Assembly (NCBI GenBank): GCA_041485905.1
Contig: JBGPKK010000032.1
Span: 1 to 36,946, forward strand
DNA: 36,946 bases
Direction of reading: 5' to 3'
Origin: JAHFUI01 sp041485905
GTDB taxonomy: Bacteria > Acidobacteriota > Vicinamibacteria > Vicinamibacterales > CAVVIG01
Both the position numbers and the translations under genes were made by a program. Under the pieces are notes generated by a model. That model was not told where the DNA came from, did not search any database, and was given only the letters and a program-made list of their open reading frames with translations. Below, piece by piece: positions 25,440 through 33,447 of the stretch (position 1 is its first letter; the number at the start of each line of letters is the position of its first letter).

Positions 25440-25942
25440 ACGCCGTCTATGCGCTGTTTCCGGATCCCGATTCGGCGCAGCTTGCCGTCCAGAATCTTCG
25501 CGCCGCCGGCGTCCCCGACGGGGACATCACGGTCATCTCGTCGGAACCCTTCGAGGAGTTCGAGTTCAGCCACCGCGACAAGCCGACGTGGATCTTCTGG
25601 ATCGCCGCTGCGGGCGGCGCCCTCGGACTGTGCTTCGGCTATTTCTTGACGTCGATGACCGAGCGCGCCTGGCCCCTGCCGACCGGAGGGATGCCGATCG
25701 TGGCGCTGTGGCCGAACCTCGTGATCATCTTCGAGCTGACGATGCTGTTCGCCATTCTAGCGACGGTCGGTGCGCTGCTCATCACGGCGAAGCTTCCGCG
25801 GCGCCGGCCGGCGCTGTACGATCCGCAGGTATCGGACGGCCTGATCCTGGTCGGCCTCGAGAATCCCCGCAACGTCTCCCGCGAAGAACTGGAACGCGCC
25901 CTCGCCGTGCGCAGAGGCATCAGCATCAAGACGATCCCGTAA
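25436..25942 (+). CDS. actD: ActD subunit (DUF3341 family) of Alternative Complex III
   Basis: Membrane protein of 168 residues from a GTG at 25436 that overlaps the ActC stop (GTGA). The N-terminus is a soluble domain (AVYALFPDPDSAQLAVQNLR, AAGVPDGDITVISSEPFEEF). Two membrane hairpin segments follow (WIFWIAAAGGALGLCFGYFL and IIFELTMLFAILATVGALLI), and a short C-terminal domain ends the protein (DGLILVGLENPRNVSREELE). This is the ActD layout, with two helices packed against ActC. The open frame extends far upstream inside actC; those codons are a shadow. It is the last gene of the operon and converges on pssA after 57 bp. Confidence 0.9.
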   Translation: MNAVYALFPDPDSAQLAVQNLRAAGVPDGDITVISSEPFEEFEFSHRDKPTWIFWIAAAGGALGLCFGYFLTSMTERAWPLPTGGMPIVALWPNLVIIFELTMLFAILATVGALLITAKLPRRRPALYDPQVSDGLILVGLENPRNVSREELERALAVRRGISIKTIP

Positions 25943-25999
25943 TGCTGATCCACTACTCCACCTGGCGCACCAGACCTGCCAGACCGACCTGACCTGAGA

Positions 26000-26839
26000 T
26001 CAGCTGGCCGCCGTGTCGCGCGGACGTTCGCTGTCTGGCGTTCGGAGAAAGGCGTCGCCGGCTGGGACGCGCCCGCCGCGGTGACGGAACCGCGTGATGG
26101 CGAGTTCGACGAATGCGGAGGCGAGGTAGCTGTACGCCAGCACCACCAGCACGTAGCGGTGGAGCCAGGTGATGAGCATGATGCCGGCCGCGATCAGCAG
26201 CAGAACCCTGTAGGGTTTGCGCGTCTGCAGATCGATGGTCTTGAAGCTGCGAAAGCGGATGGTGCTGACCATCAACAGCGCAGGCACGAGCACCATCAGC
26301 AGTGCCGGAAGCGCCGCGCGGTAGTCGTGCAGTCCCCACGGATACGTGTAGACGGTCGCGGCGGGGACCGCGGCAGCGGCGGGGCTCGGCATCCCGACGA
26401 AGTAGCGCTTGTCGCCGCCTGCGCTCTGGATATTGAAGCGCGCGAGGCGCATCGCCGCGCACGCCACGAACATGAAGCCGACAGCCCATCCCAGTCGGCC
26501 GAGAGACGAGAGGCCCCAGGCCAACGACAGGATGGCCGGCGCGATACCGAACGAAATCACATCGGCCAGCGAGTCGAACTGCAGACCGAACGCGCTCTCG
26601 GCGCCCGTCAATCTGGCGATCCGGCCGTCGAGCATGTCCAGGACGAACGCGAACCCGATGAACGGAGCGGCCGTCTCGTATTCGCCGCGCATGGCGTACA
26701 CGACGCAGGCATATCCGCAGAACATGTTGCCCAGCGTGAACAAACTGGGCAGCAGATAGACGCCGCGACGGAACCGCCGGCGCTGCAGGTCGGTTCTCTG
26801 CCGCAGGAAACGCAACCGGCCCTCCTCGTGGGTTAGCAT
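26000..26839 (-). CDS. pssA: CDP-diacylglycerol-serine O-phosphatidyltransferase
   Basis: Makes phosphatidylserine from CDP-diacylglycerol and serine at the inner membrane. The 279-residue protein carries the full CDP-alcohol phosphatidyltransferase motif: Asp68, Asp71-Gly72, Ala75-Arg76, Gly85, Asp89 and Asp93 (DMLDGRIARLTG then GLQFDSLAD). Several membrane helices follow, and LPSLFTLGNMFCGY precedes it, as in the membrane-type PssA of Bacillus and many Gram-negatives. The ATG at 26839 lies 5 bp after the psd stop, so the two enzymes that make phosphatidylethanolamine are in one transcript. The C-terminal tail after the last helix is short and basic. Confidence 0.94.
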   Translation of the reverse strand: MLTHEEGRLRFLRQRTDLQRRRFRRGVYLLPSLFTLGNMFCGYACVVYAMRGEYETAAPFIGFAFVLDMLDGRIARLTGAESAFGLQFDSLADVISFGIAPAILSLAWGLSSLGRLGWAVGFMFVACAAMRLARFNIQSAGGDKRYFVGMPSPAAAAVPAATVYTYPWGLHDYRAALPALLMVLVPALLMVSTIRFRSFKTIDLQTRKPYRVLLLIAAGIMLITWLHRYVLVVLAYSYLASAFVELAITRFRHRGGRVPAGDAFLRTPDSERPRDTAAS

Positions 26840-26844
26840 CGTTT

Positions 26845-27477
26845 TCAGTGTAGCACCGCGATGACGGTTTCGCCGCCGCGGACCATTTGCCCCACGGTGA
26901 CCGCAAGCGTTGCGGTGGGCGGCAGGAACACATCCATACGCGAGCCGAATTTCATGATCCCGAACCGATCGCCGGCACGAACCTCCGCGCCCGATTCGAC
27001 GCGGCAGACGACCCGCCGCGCCAGGATGCCGACGATCTGGCGGGCGACGACCATCTGGCCGCGGTGATCGATCCAGAGCTCACTTCGCTCGTTGGCGGCG
27101 GCGGCGTCGTGATGATAGGCGGGAAGAAACCGTCCCCGCGTGAAACTCACGCGCGTGACGCGGCCCGAGACCGGGATGCGGTTGACGTGCACGTCCATCG
27201 GCGAGAGAAAGATGCTGATCTGCTGCCAGTCCCCCGGCGGCGCGGCCTCCGCCGACGCGGCGCCCGCGACGAGGACGCGACCGTCGGCCGGCGACAACAC
27301 CGCCTCGTCGCCGATACCGGCCTGCGCGAGGCGCTCCGGATCGCGGAAAAAGAACACGAAACACGCGGCGAGCACGACGAACAGAACGGCCACGGATCCG
27401 CCGATTGTCGCGCCGGCGATCGCGCTAAGGGTCAGCGCAGCGATGATGAATGGATAGCCGGCGGGATCGAGGCGCAT
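26845..27477 (-). CDS. psd: Phosphatidylserine decarboxylase proenzyme (short, archaeal-type)
   Basis: Converts phosphatidylserine to phosphatidylethanolamine using a pyruvoyl group formed by self-cleavage. The 210-residue protein is of the short Psd class. Two hydrophobic segments lie at residues 8-45 (ending ACFVFFFRDPERL), then LSPADGRVL and ISIFLSPMDVHVNRIP. The cleavage site is FGSR, between Gly178 and Ser179, which gives a small alpha chain starting at Ser179. The ATG at 27477 is the only sensible start. It is followed at once by pssA. Confidence 0.95.
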   Translation of the reverse strand: MRLDPAGYPFIIAALTLSAIAGATIGGSVAVLFVVLAACFVFFFRDPERLAQAGIGDEAVLSPADGRVLVAGAASAEAAPPGDWQQISIFLSPMDVHVNRIPVSGRVTRVSFTRGRFLPAYHHDAAAANERSELWIDHRGQMVVARQIVGILARRVVCRVESGAEVRAGDRFGIMKFGSRMDVFLPPTATLAVTVGQMVRGGETVIAVLH

Positions 27478-27515
27478 CGTCTGTGGATGATGTCGTGAGT
27501 GAACGAGGGTTAGGC

Positions 27516-27540
27516 GCGGGCGCGCCTGACGCGCGCCCGC
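27516..27540. terminator. Strong G+C hairpin between the DUF465 gene and psd
   Basis: Perfect 10-bp arms GCGGGCGCGC (27516-27525) and GCGCGCCCGC (27531-27540) enclose the loop CTGAC. It lies after the stop of the DUF465 gene in the direction of transcription. There is no U-tract on either strand, so it may be a pause or terminator without one, or just a repeat. Confidence 0.4.
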
Positions 27541-27562
27541 GGGCGTCGATTGGCGGAGCGGC

Positions 27563-27814
27563 TCAGCCGCGCGCGGACGGTTGATCGGTCCCCTGCGCCT
27601 GATGACGGCGCAGAATGTCTTCCATGCGGTCCTTCAGCTGCAACTTCTGTTTCTTCAGGTTGACTTGTTCGATTTGTTCCGGTTGCGAGAGGTAATGCTT
27701 GGAGGTCAGTTCGTGCAGTCGATGTTCGAGCTCGTGATGCTGGGCGAACAGGGCGTGAAATTCCTCGTCCGTCTGCAGCAACAGTTCCTTGAGGTTCTGT
27801 GACTGCCCATTCAT
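27563..27814 (-). CDS. Small DUF465 / YdcH-family coiled-coil protein
   Basis: An 83-residue basic, helical protein with the DUF465 pattern: LFAQHHELEHRLHELTSKHY, LSQPEQIEQVNLKKQKLQLK and DRMEDILRRH. The family usually has about 70-75 residues, forms a helical hairpin and has no proven role. The start at 27814 is well supported by AGGAGG six bases upstream. It is preceded by rimI (111 bp gap) on the same strand. Confidence 0.88.
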   Translation of the reverse strand: MNGQSQNLKELLLQTDEEFHALFAQHHELEHRLHELTSKHYLSQPEQIEQVNLKKQKLQLKDRMEDILRRHQAQGTDQPSARG

Positions 27815-27820
27815 GCTCCG

Positions 27821-27826
27821 CCTCCT
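27821..27826 (-). promoter_or_regulatory. Consensus Shine-Dalgarno of the DUF465 gene
   Basis: AGGAGG on the minus strand, six bases before the ATG at 27814. It stands out because many starts in the window lack any such sequence. Confidence 0.8.
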
Positions 27827-27925
27827 TGAACGTGGGGTCCGCGATACAAGGGATCGACGCGTGCGGCACGGGGCGATCCCGGCGTGCTACGCGAAACCTA
27901 ACATAAGCTCCTGGGGGTTGCAAGA

Positions 27926-28384
27926 TCAGCTGTCAGCGGCGAGAGGCTCGCGCCACAGCACGAGCGCGTCCTCGATCGGGTTGGTGTAGTACCCACGCCG
28001 TACCCCTGCTGTCGAAAAGCCGAAATGCTCGTACAGCTGGCGGGCCGCCTCGTTCGATCGCCGGACTTCGAGCGTCGCGCGATGGGCACCGAGCCGTTCC
28101 CCCTCGCTCAACACGAACGCGAGCAGCGCGGTCGCGATGCCGCGGCGCCGACAGGCGCGGGTCACCGCCAGGTTGTTGATGTGGAGCTCGTCGAGCACGC
28201 GCCAGAACGAACAGAACCCGAGCACGTGTCCCGAATCGTCGCGCGCCAGGTAACAGAACGATACGCCGGCGTTCTGCAGCTCGGCCACATACATCTCCCG
28301 CGTCCACGGACTCGTGAACGACTCCGTTTCGATGGCCAGCACCGAATCGAGGTCGGAAGGCGAGGACAGAGACTCAATCAACAC
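27926..28384 (-). CDS. rimI: Ribosomal protein S18-alanine N-acetyltransferase (RimI-like GNAT)
   Basis: GNAT-fold acetyltransferase; RimI acetylates the N-terminal alanine of ribosomal protein S18. From the GTG at 28384 the product is 152 residues, close to E. coli RimI (148). Visible family features are SVLAIETESFTSPWTREMYV, HINNLAVTRACRRRGIATAL (the acetyl-CoA loop), LEVRRSNEAARQLYEHFGF and the late RGYYTNPIEDALVL. The frame is open to an ATG at 28447, but that start lies deep in tsaB. The GTG overlaps the tsaB end by 11 bp. tsaB-rimI pairing is common, which supports RimI over a generic GNAT. Confidence 0.92.
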   Translation of the reverse strand: MLIESLSSPSDLDSVLAIETESFTSPWTREMYVAELQNAGVSFCYLARDDSGHVLGFCSFWRVLDELHINNLAVTRACRRRGIATALLAFVLSEGERLGAHRATLEVRRSNEAARQLYEHFGFSTAGVRRGYYTNPIEDALVLWREPLAADS

Positions 28385-29120
28385 GTCGCCACAACTCAAC
28401 GAGCTTTCTCTTCTCGCGATCCACTTCGGCATCCGGCCGGCGAACATACAGCGGACGAACGTCTGCTGGATCGAGCAGTTCGCCCGTACGCGCGAGGGCG
28501 GCCGCCATTCGACCGACAGCGCCGGCCAACGGTAGCGGCTCCACGACCCGGACGTCCGATGCGCCAGACCGAATCACGTCGCCATAGGTCGCCGCCCCGT
28601 CGCCCGTAATCACTGTCGGTTCACCATCCGCAATCTGCGCCCATCGGATCAGCGTCGCCGCCGGATTGCCGACTTCGGGTCCTTCGAGCTCGATTAACCG
28701 CTTGCGATCGAACGGCGGACCCGATCCGATTCGGTACAGCGCGGTGAAGACGTCGCCGCGGTGGGCGTCCATCCATGCGCCGATCACCGCGCCACTGGGA
28801 AGTTCGCCGCCGGCCGCCTGCGCAATTGCCTCGAGCGACGGTACCGCGGCGATCTGACGGCGCTGCACGACTGCCAATCCCTGAATGGTCGCGATGCCGA
28901 CCCGCAGGCCGGTGAACGAGCCCGGACCCGACGCCACGGCGAAGAGATCCACGTCGGAGGGACCCAGCCCACGATCGCCGAGCAACGACAGAATCTCCTG
29001 CGGCAGGCGCTCGGCGTGCGTGCGCGATGGATCGCCCTGCTGCTCGGCGACGACGCGTCCGTCCTCGACGAGCGCGACGCTGCCGGCGCGCGTCGTCGTG
29101 TCCAGTGCGAGCACACGCAT
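28374..29120 (-). CDS. tsaB: tRNA threonylcarbamoyladenosine synthesis protein TsaB
   Basis: Non-catalytic partner of TsaD and TsaE that makes t6A at position 37 of ANN-decoding tRNAs. The 248-residue ASKHA-fold protein begins MRVLALDTTTRAGSVALVED and has the hallmark ASGPGSFTGLRVGIATIQGL. The ATG at 29120 lies 17 bp from the divergent mutS start. The start codon falls within the palindrome ACGCATGCGT (29115-29124). The 3' end overlaps rimI. Confidence 0.94.
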   Translation of the reverse strand: MRVLALDTTTRAGSVALVEDGRVVAEQQGDPSRTHAERLPQEILSLLGDRGLGPSDVDLFAVASGPGSFTGLRVGIATIQGLAVVQRRQIAAVPSLEAIAQAAGGELPSGAVIGAWMDAHRGDVFTALYRIGSGPPFDRKRLIELEGPEVGNPAATLIRWAQIADGEPTVITGDGAATYGDVIRSGASDVRVVEPLPLAGAVGRMAAALARTGELLDPADVRPLYVRRPDAEVDREKRKLVELWRRVD

Positions 29121-29124
29121 GCGT

Positions 29125-29138
29125 TAGACTTAAGCATA
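29125..29138. promoter_or_regulatory. Putative divergent promoter boxes between tsaB and mutS
   Basis: Only 17 bp separate the two starts. TAGACT (29125-29130, plus) ends 7 bp before the mutS ATG. TATGCT on the minus strand (29133-29138) lies 12 bp before the tsaB ATG and overlaps the mutS start. Neither start has a Shine-Dalgarno. No -35 box is convincing. Confidence 0.3.
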
Positions 29139-31807
29139 TGTCAGCGTCGGCCACCCCGGCGATGCGTCAGTACCTCGACGCCAAGCAACAGCATCGCGAT
29201 GCGATTCTTTTTTTTCGCATGGGTGATTTCTACGAGATGTTTTTCGAGGACGCTCTCGTCGCGGCCCGCGCGCTCGAGCTGACGCTCACCTCTCGATCGA
29301 AGGACGGCAACGGCAGCGGCATCCCGATGTGCGGTATCCCGTTCCATGCCGTCGACACCTACATCGCGCGGCTCGTCACGAAAGGGTTCCGCGTCGCCAT
29401 CTGCGACCAGGTCGAGGATCCGCGGAAAGCAAAGGGCCTCGTCAGGCGCGAAGTCGTCCGCGTCGTGTCGCCCGGGACGTTGACCGACGCGAACTATCTC
29501 GACGCGCGAGAGCCGGCCTTTCTCATGGCGATTGTCCTTCCTGGTCCGACGAAAGCCGGATCCCCCGAGAGCATTGTCGGCGTGGCGCTGCTCGATCTCT
29601 CGACGGGCGATTTTTCGGCGGCCGAGTACGTCGGCGCAGAAGGCCTCCACGCGCTCGGCGACGAGCTCGCGGTGCTCAAGCCGCGCGAAATCATCGTATC
29701 TGCCGGTGACGACGCCGGCCAACCGGGCGCGGGCGTGCTCGCCGCGCTGCCGTCAATCGGCTCCGCCGCGCTGCCGATGACCCCGGTCGACGCGTGGACC
29801 TTCGACGTGGAGTCGGCGCGCCGGACCTTAATGGATCAGCTGCGCGTCGGCGGGCTCGAAGGGTTCGGCCTCGATCGCCGGCTGGCCGCTGTCGCCGCCG
29901 CCGGCGCTCTCGTGCACTACCTCCGCGGCACGCAGAAAGTCGACCTCGCGCACGTACGGTCGATCACCTACCGCCAGCGAGCCGACGCGCTGCTGATCGA
30001 TCCCACGACGCTGAAGCACCTCGAGATTCTCGAAGGCTCGGAAGGCGGACGCGAGGGATCGCTGCTCGCGGAGCTGGATCGGGCGATGACGTCGATGGGC
30101 AGCCGGATGCTCAGGTCCTGGCTGTTGCGCCCGTTGTTGGCGCTCGAGCCGATCCGCGATCGTCTTGACGCGGTCGAGGAGCTCGCCTTTCGGACAACCG
30201 ACCGCGGCAAGCTTCGCGACGCGATCAAGTCGGTGCTGGACTTGGAACGGCTGGTCGCGAGGGCCGCCCTCGGCACGGCGGGACCGCGGGATCTGGTCGC
30301 TCTCAAGGGGTCGTTGACGCTCATCCCGCGCATCCGCACCGTGCTCGCCGACCTGCAGGCGCCGCTCGTGCGATCGCTCGTCGCCGGCCTCGACGAGGTG
30401 CCTGAGGTCCGCGATGCGATCGAGTCGACGCTCATCGACGATCCACCCGCCCTCTGCCGGGACGGCGGTTTCACGCGGGACGGCGTGGACCCCGAGCTCG
30501 ACGAGCTGACCACAATCAGCCGATCGGGCAAACAGGTCATCGCCGAAATGGAGGACCGCGAGCGGGCGCGCACCGGCATCGGGTCGCTGAAGGTCCGCTA
30601 CAACCGCGTGTTCGGGTATTACATCGAAGTCTCGAAGTCGAACCTGCATGCCGTCCCGGGCGATTATCTCCGCAAGCAGACGATCGCCGGCGGCGAGCGC
30701 TTCATCACGGCTGCGCTCAAAGAGTACGAAGAGAAGGTGCTCGGCGCCGACGAGCGGATTCTGGAGCGCGAGCTCGACATTTTCGACAAGCTGCGCGCGG
30801 CCGTTGCAGCCGAAGCGCCGCGCATCCAGGCATCGGCGCGAGCGCTCGCGACGCTCGACGTGCTCGCGGCGCTCGCGGAGGGGGCGGCCGTCAACAACTA
30901 CATCAAGCCGCAGGTCCATGACGGCGACGAACTGACCGCCGTCGACAGCCGTCATCCGGTCGTCGAGCGCCGCGCCTCGACCGGCGGCGATGCCTTCGTG
31001 CCCAACGACATCGCGCTGAACGGATCCACCTGTCAGCTGGTCATCCTCACAGGACCGAACATGGGCGGCAAGTCGACCTACCTGCGGCAGACCGCGCTCA
31101 TCTGCCTGATGGCGCAGGCCGGGTCGTTCGTGCCGGCGCGGGCGGCCAAGATTTCGGTCGTCGACCGCATTTTCGCGCGCGTCGGCGCATCGGACAACAT
31201 CGCGCGCGGCCATTCGACGTTCATGGTCGAGATGCAGGAGACCGCCAACATCCTTCATACCGCCACGTCGCGCAGCCTCGTGGTGCTCGATGAAATTGGC
31301 CGCGGCACCTCGACGTTCGACGGCTTGAGCATCGCGTGGGCGGTCGCGGAGCACCTCGCGACCAATCCCAAAGCCCGGCCAAAGACGTTATTCGCGACGC
31401 ATTACCACGAGCTCACCGATCTGGCCGACGCGACGCCGGGGGTCGTCAACTTTCACGTGGCGGCGCGCGAATGGAAGGACGACATCGTCTTTCTCCACAA
31501 AATTGTGCCAGGACGATCGGATCGCAGCTACGGCATTCAGGTGGCGCGGCTGGCCGGTCTGCCCCAGTCGGTCACCGATCGCGCCCGGGAAATTCTGTCG
31601 GCGCTCGAACGGGACGAGTTGACGCGCGGCGGACGTCCGTCTGTCAGCGGTACGCTGACCGATCCGCAGCAGCAGCTCGGGCTCTTTCAGGCTGCCGCGC
31701 CCGATACGCGCCTGCGCGAGCGTTTCGCGGCGATCGATGTCGATCGCATGACGCCCATGGACGCGCTGACGCTCCTCGCGGAGATCAAGAAAGAAGTCGA
31801 CGGGTGA
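29138..31807 (+). CDS. mutS: DNA mismatch repair protein MutS
   Basis: Mismatch-recognition ATPase of 889 residues (E. coli: 853). The mismatch-reading Phe-x-Glu is in RMGDFYEMFFED (Phe31, Glu33). The connector, lever and clamp regions follow (SLLAELDRAMTSMGSRMLRS; VRYNRVFGYYIEVSKSN). The ATPase has Walker A GPNMGGKS (about 639-646), ARVGASDNIARGHSTFMVEM and Walker B LVVLDEIGRGTSTFDG (about 715). The frame is open to 29027 with an Arg-rich stretch antisense to tsaB; the ATG at 29138 (MSASATPAMRQYLDAKQQH) is the family start. mutL is not in the window. The stop overlaps the next GTG by 4 bp. Confidence 0.97.
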   Translation: MSASATPAMRQYLDAKQQHRDAILFFRMGDFYEMFFEDALVAARALELTLTSRSKDGNGSGIPMCGIPFHAVDTYIARLVTKGFRVAICDQVEDPRKAKGLVRREVVRVVSPGTLTDANYLDAREPAFLMAIVLPGPTKAGSPESIVGVALLDLSTGDFSAAEYVGAEGLHALGDELAVLKPREIIVSAGDDAGQPGAGVLAALPSIGSAALPMTPVDAWTFDVESARRTLMDQLRVGGLEGFGLDRRLAAVAAAGALVHYLRGTQKVDLAHVRSITYRQRADALLIDPTTLKHLEILEGSEGGREGSLLAELDRAMTSMGSRMLRSWLLRPLLALEPIRDRLDAVEELAFRTTDRGKLRDAIKSVLDLERLVARAALGTAGPRDLVALKGSLTLIPRIRTVLADLQAPLVRSLVAGLDEVPEVRDAIESTLIDDPPALCRDGGFTRDGVDPELDELTTISRSGKQVIAEMEDRERARTGIGSLKVRYNRVFGYYIEVSKSNLHAVPGDYLRKQTIAGGERFITAALKEYEEKVLGADERILERELDIFDKLRAAVAAEAPRIQASARALATLDVLAALAEGAAVNNYIKPQVHDGDELTAVDSRHPVVERRASTGGDAFVPNDIALNGSTCQLVILTGPNMGGKSTYLRQTALICLMAQAGSFVPARAAKISVVDRIFARVGASDNIARGHSTFMVEMQETANILHTATSRSLVVLDEIGRGTSTFDGLSIAWAVAEHLATNPKARPKTLFATHYHELTDLADATPGVVNFHVAAREWKDDIVFLHKIVPGRSDRSYGIQVARLAGLPQSVTDRAREILSALERDELTRGGRPSVSGTLTDPQQQLGLFQAAAPDTRLRERFAAIDVDRMTPMDALTLLAEIKKEVDG

Positions 31808-33447
31808 TTCGACCGATTCGGTCACGGCATCTATTACTTTCTCGCGGGGCCCCACCCCCGCTCGCCGACGCCTCGCCCGCGTCCCGTGTACGCGCGCCCG
31901 TGCCGGCGTGGCCGCAGGCGCTGCTGTTGCTCATATTGATGGCCGGCTGTATTCACCGGCCGGTCGACAATCCGAACATCATCGTCGTCGGTGCGCTCAG
32001 CGGTCCGAACAACCTGGATCCGCGCATCGGCTCGGACGACACGTCGCAGAAAATCGGGCAGTTGATTTTCAGCAGCCTGATGACGCTCGACGATCATCTC
32101 CGCATCGTGCCGCAGCTGGCCGAGCGGATCGACAACCCCGATCCCAGGACCTACGTCATCACCCTTCGCCAGGGCGTCCTCTTTCACGACCGCCACGAGC
32201 TCACCTCCGCCGACGTCGTGTACACGTTCCGCAGTCTCCTGGCTCCGGGATTCATCTCGCCCCTTAAAGGCGCCTACCGGATGGTCAGCTCTATCGACGC
32301 GCGCGACCGCTACAGCGTGGTGTTCAGCCTGAAGGAGCCGTTTGGTTCGTTCATGGCGAATCTGATCATTCCACCGATTGTGCCCGACGGGGCCGGACCG
32401 CTGTTTCGTCAGCATCCAATCGGAACCGGCCCCTACAAGTTCGTCCGATACGCGGTTGACGATCGGCTCGAGCTGACCGCATTCGACGGCTACTACGGGG
32501 GACGTCCGCGCAACGACGGCATCGTGATCAGAATCATTCCCGACGACATCATGCGCGGGCTGGAGCTGCGCAAGGGGACGATGGATCTCGACGTCAACGA
32601 CATCGCGCCCGACATCGTGCATCAGCTTGCGCGCGAGCCTCAGCTTCAGGCGTCGAAATCGCCAGGCGTTGACTACCAGTACATCGGCGTCAATCTGCGC
32701 GACCAGGTTCTGCGCGACGTGCGCGTGCGGCAGGCGCTCGCCTATGCCATCGACTACGATGCCATCGTCCTGTATCTCCGACGCGGTTTCGCTGTTCCCG
32801 CGGTCGGCATCATGCCGCCGGTCTCGTGGGCGTTCGAGCCCGACGTGCCGACGTTTCGGTACGATCCGGCTCGGGCCAAGGGCCTGCTCGACGCCGCCGG
32901 GCATCCCGACCCCGACGGAGACGGTCCCGCGACCCGCTTCACGCTGACGATGAAAGTCTCCAACATCGAGTTCAACCGGCTGCAGTCGGCGGTCATCCAG
33001 CAGAACTTCCGGGCGATCGGCGTCGGTCTCGACGTCCGGATGTACGAGTTCGCGACCCTGTACGCCGACGTGCTCAAAGGGAATTTTCAGTTGTTCACGC
33101 TGCAATGGACGGGCGGGTACGCTGCCGATCCGGACATTCTCCGCCGCGTGTTTCACTCGCAGCAGACGCCGCCCTTCGGATTCAACCGGGGCTACTTCAG
33201 CGATCCGCAGGTGGATCGGCTGCTCGACGAGGCCGCCGTGTCGGGCGACGATGGCGAGCGCAAGCGCCTGTTTGCCGAGATCCAGAAGCTGGTGGCTGCA
33301 CAGGTCCCATATATCAGCCTGTGGAACAAGACCAACTTCGCCGTTGCGCAACGTAACTTGACCGGAGTCCACCTCTCCCCTGCTGCGGATCTGCTGTTCC
33401 TTAAAGATGTCGCGCGCACGGTCGCTGACCGCCCGGTTGGTCATTAG
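31804..33447 (+). CDS. Oligopeptide-binding lipoprotein (SBP_bac_5 / OppA-like)
   Basis: Extracytoplasmic solute-binding protein of family 5, typical of peptide or nickel ABC importers. The N-terminal lipoprotein signal is LLLLILMAGC. The mature part shows GALSGPNNLDPRIGSDDTSQ, RTYVITLRQGVLFHDRHELT, SADVVYTFRSLL, the IGTGPYKFVRY loop and VRVRQALAYAIDYDAIV, all standard for the family. The GTG at 31804 overlaps the mutS stop (GTGA), giving 547 residues. An in-frame GTG at 31900 would give a shorter, more typical signal peptide. No permease or ATPase gene is adjacent, so it is an orphan here. Its end overlaps the peptidase gene by 41 bp. Confidence 0.88.
   Translation: MIRPIRSRHLLLSRGAPPPLADASPASRVRAPVPAWPQALLLLILMAGCIHRPVDNPNIIVVGALSGPNNLDPRIGSDDTSQKIGQLIFSSLMTLDDHLRIVPQLAERIDNPDPRTYVITLRQGVLFHDRHELTSADVVYTFRSLLAPGFISPLKGAYRMVSSIDARDRYSVVFSLKEPFGSFMANLIIPPIVPDGAGPLFRQHPIGTGPYKFVRYAVDDRLELTAFDGYYGGRPRNDGIVIRIIPDDIMRGLELRKGTMDLDVNDIAPDIVHQLAREPQLQASKSPGVDYQYIGVNLRDQVLRDVRVRQALAYAIDYDAIVLYLRRGFAVPAVGIMPPVSWAFEPDVPTFRYDPARAKGLLDAAGHPDPDGDGPATRFTLTMKVSNIEFNRLQSAVIQQNFRAIGVGLDVRMYEFATLYADVLKGNFQLFTLQWTGGYAADPDILRRVFHSQQTPPFGFNRGYFSDPQVDRLLDEAAVSGDDGERKRLFAEIQKLVAAQVPYISLWNKTNFAVAQRNLTGVHLSPAADLLFLKDVARTVADRPVGH

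Noticed and set aside
21120..25942. Polysulfide, DMSO or nitrite (Nrf) reductase instead of Alternative Complex III
   Set aside because: The combination of pentaheme cytochrome, DUF3341 ActD, CIGTRYC [3Fe-4S] site and ActB-type blocks (FGADFLGTWNSPV) fits the Act complex better.
29027..29137. N-terminal extension of MutS
   Set aside because: Arg-rich codons antisense to tsaB; the family N-terminus starts at 29138.
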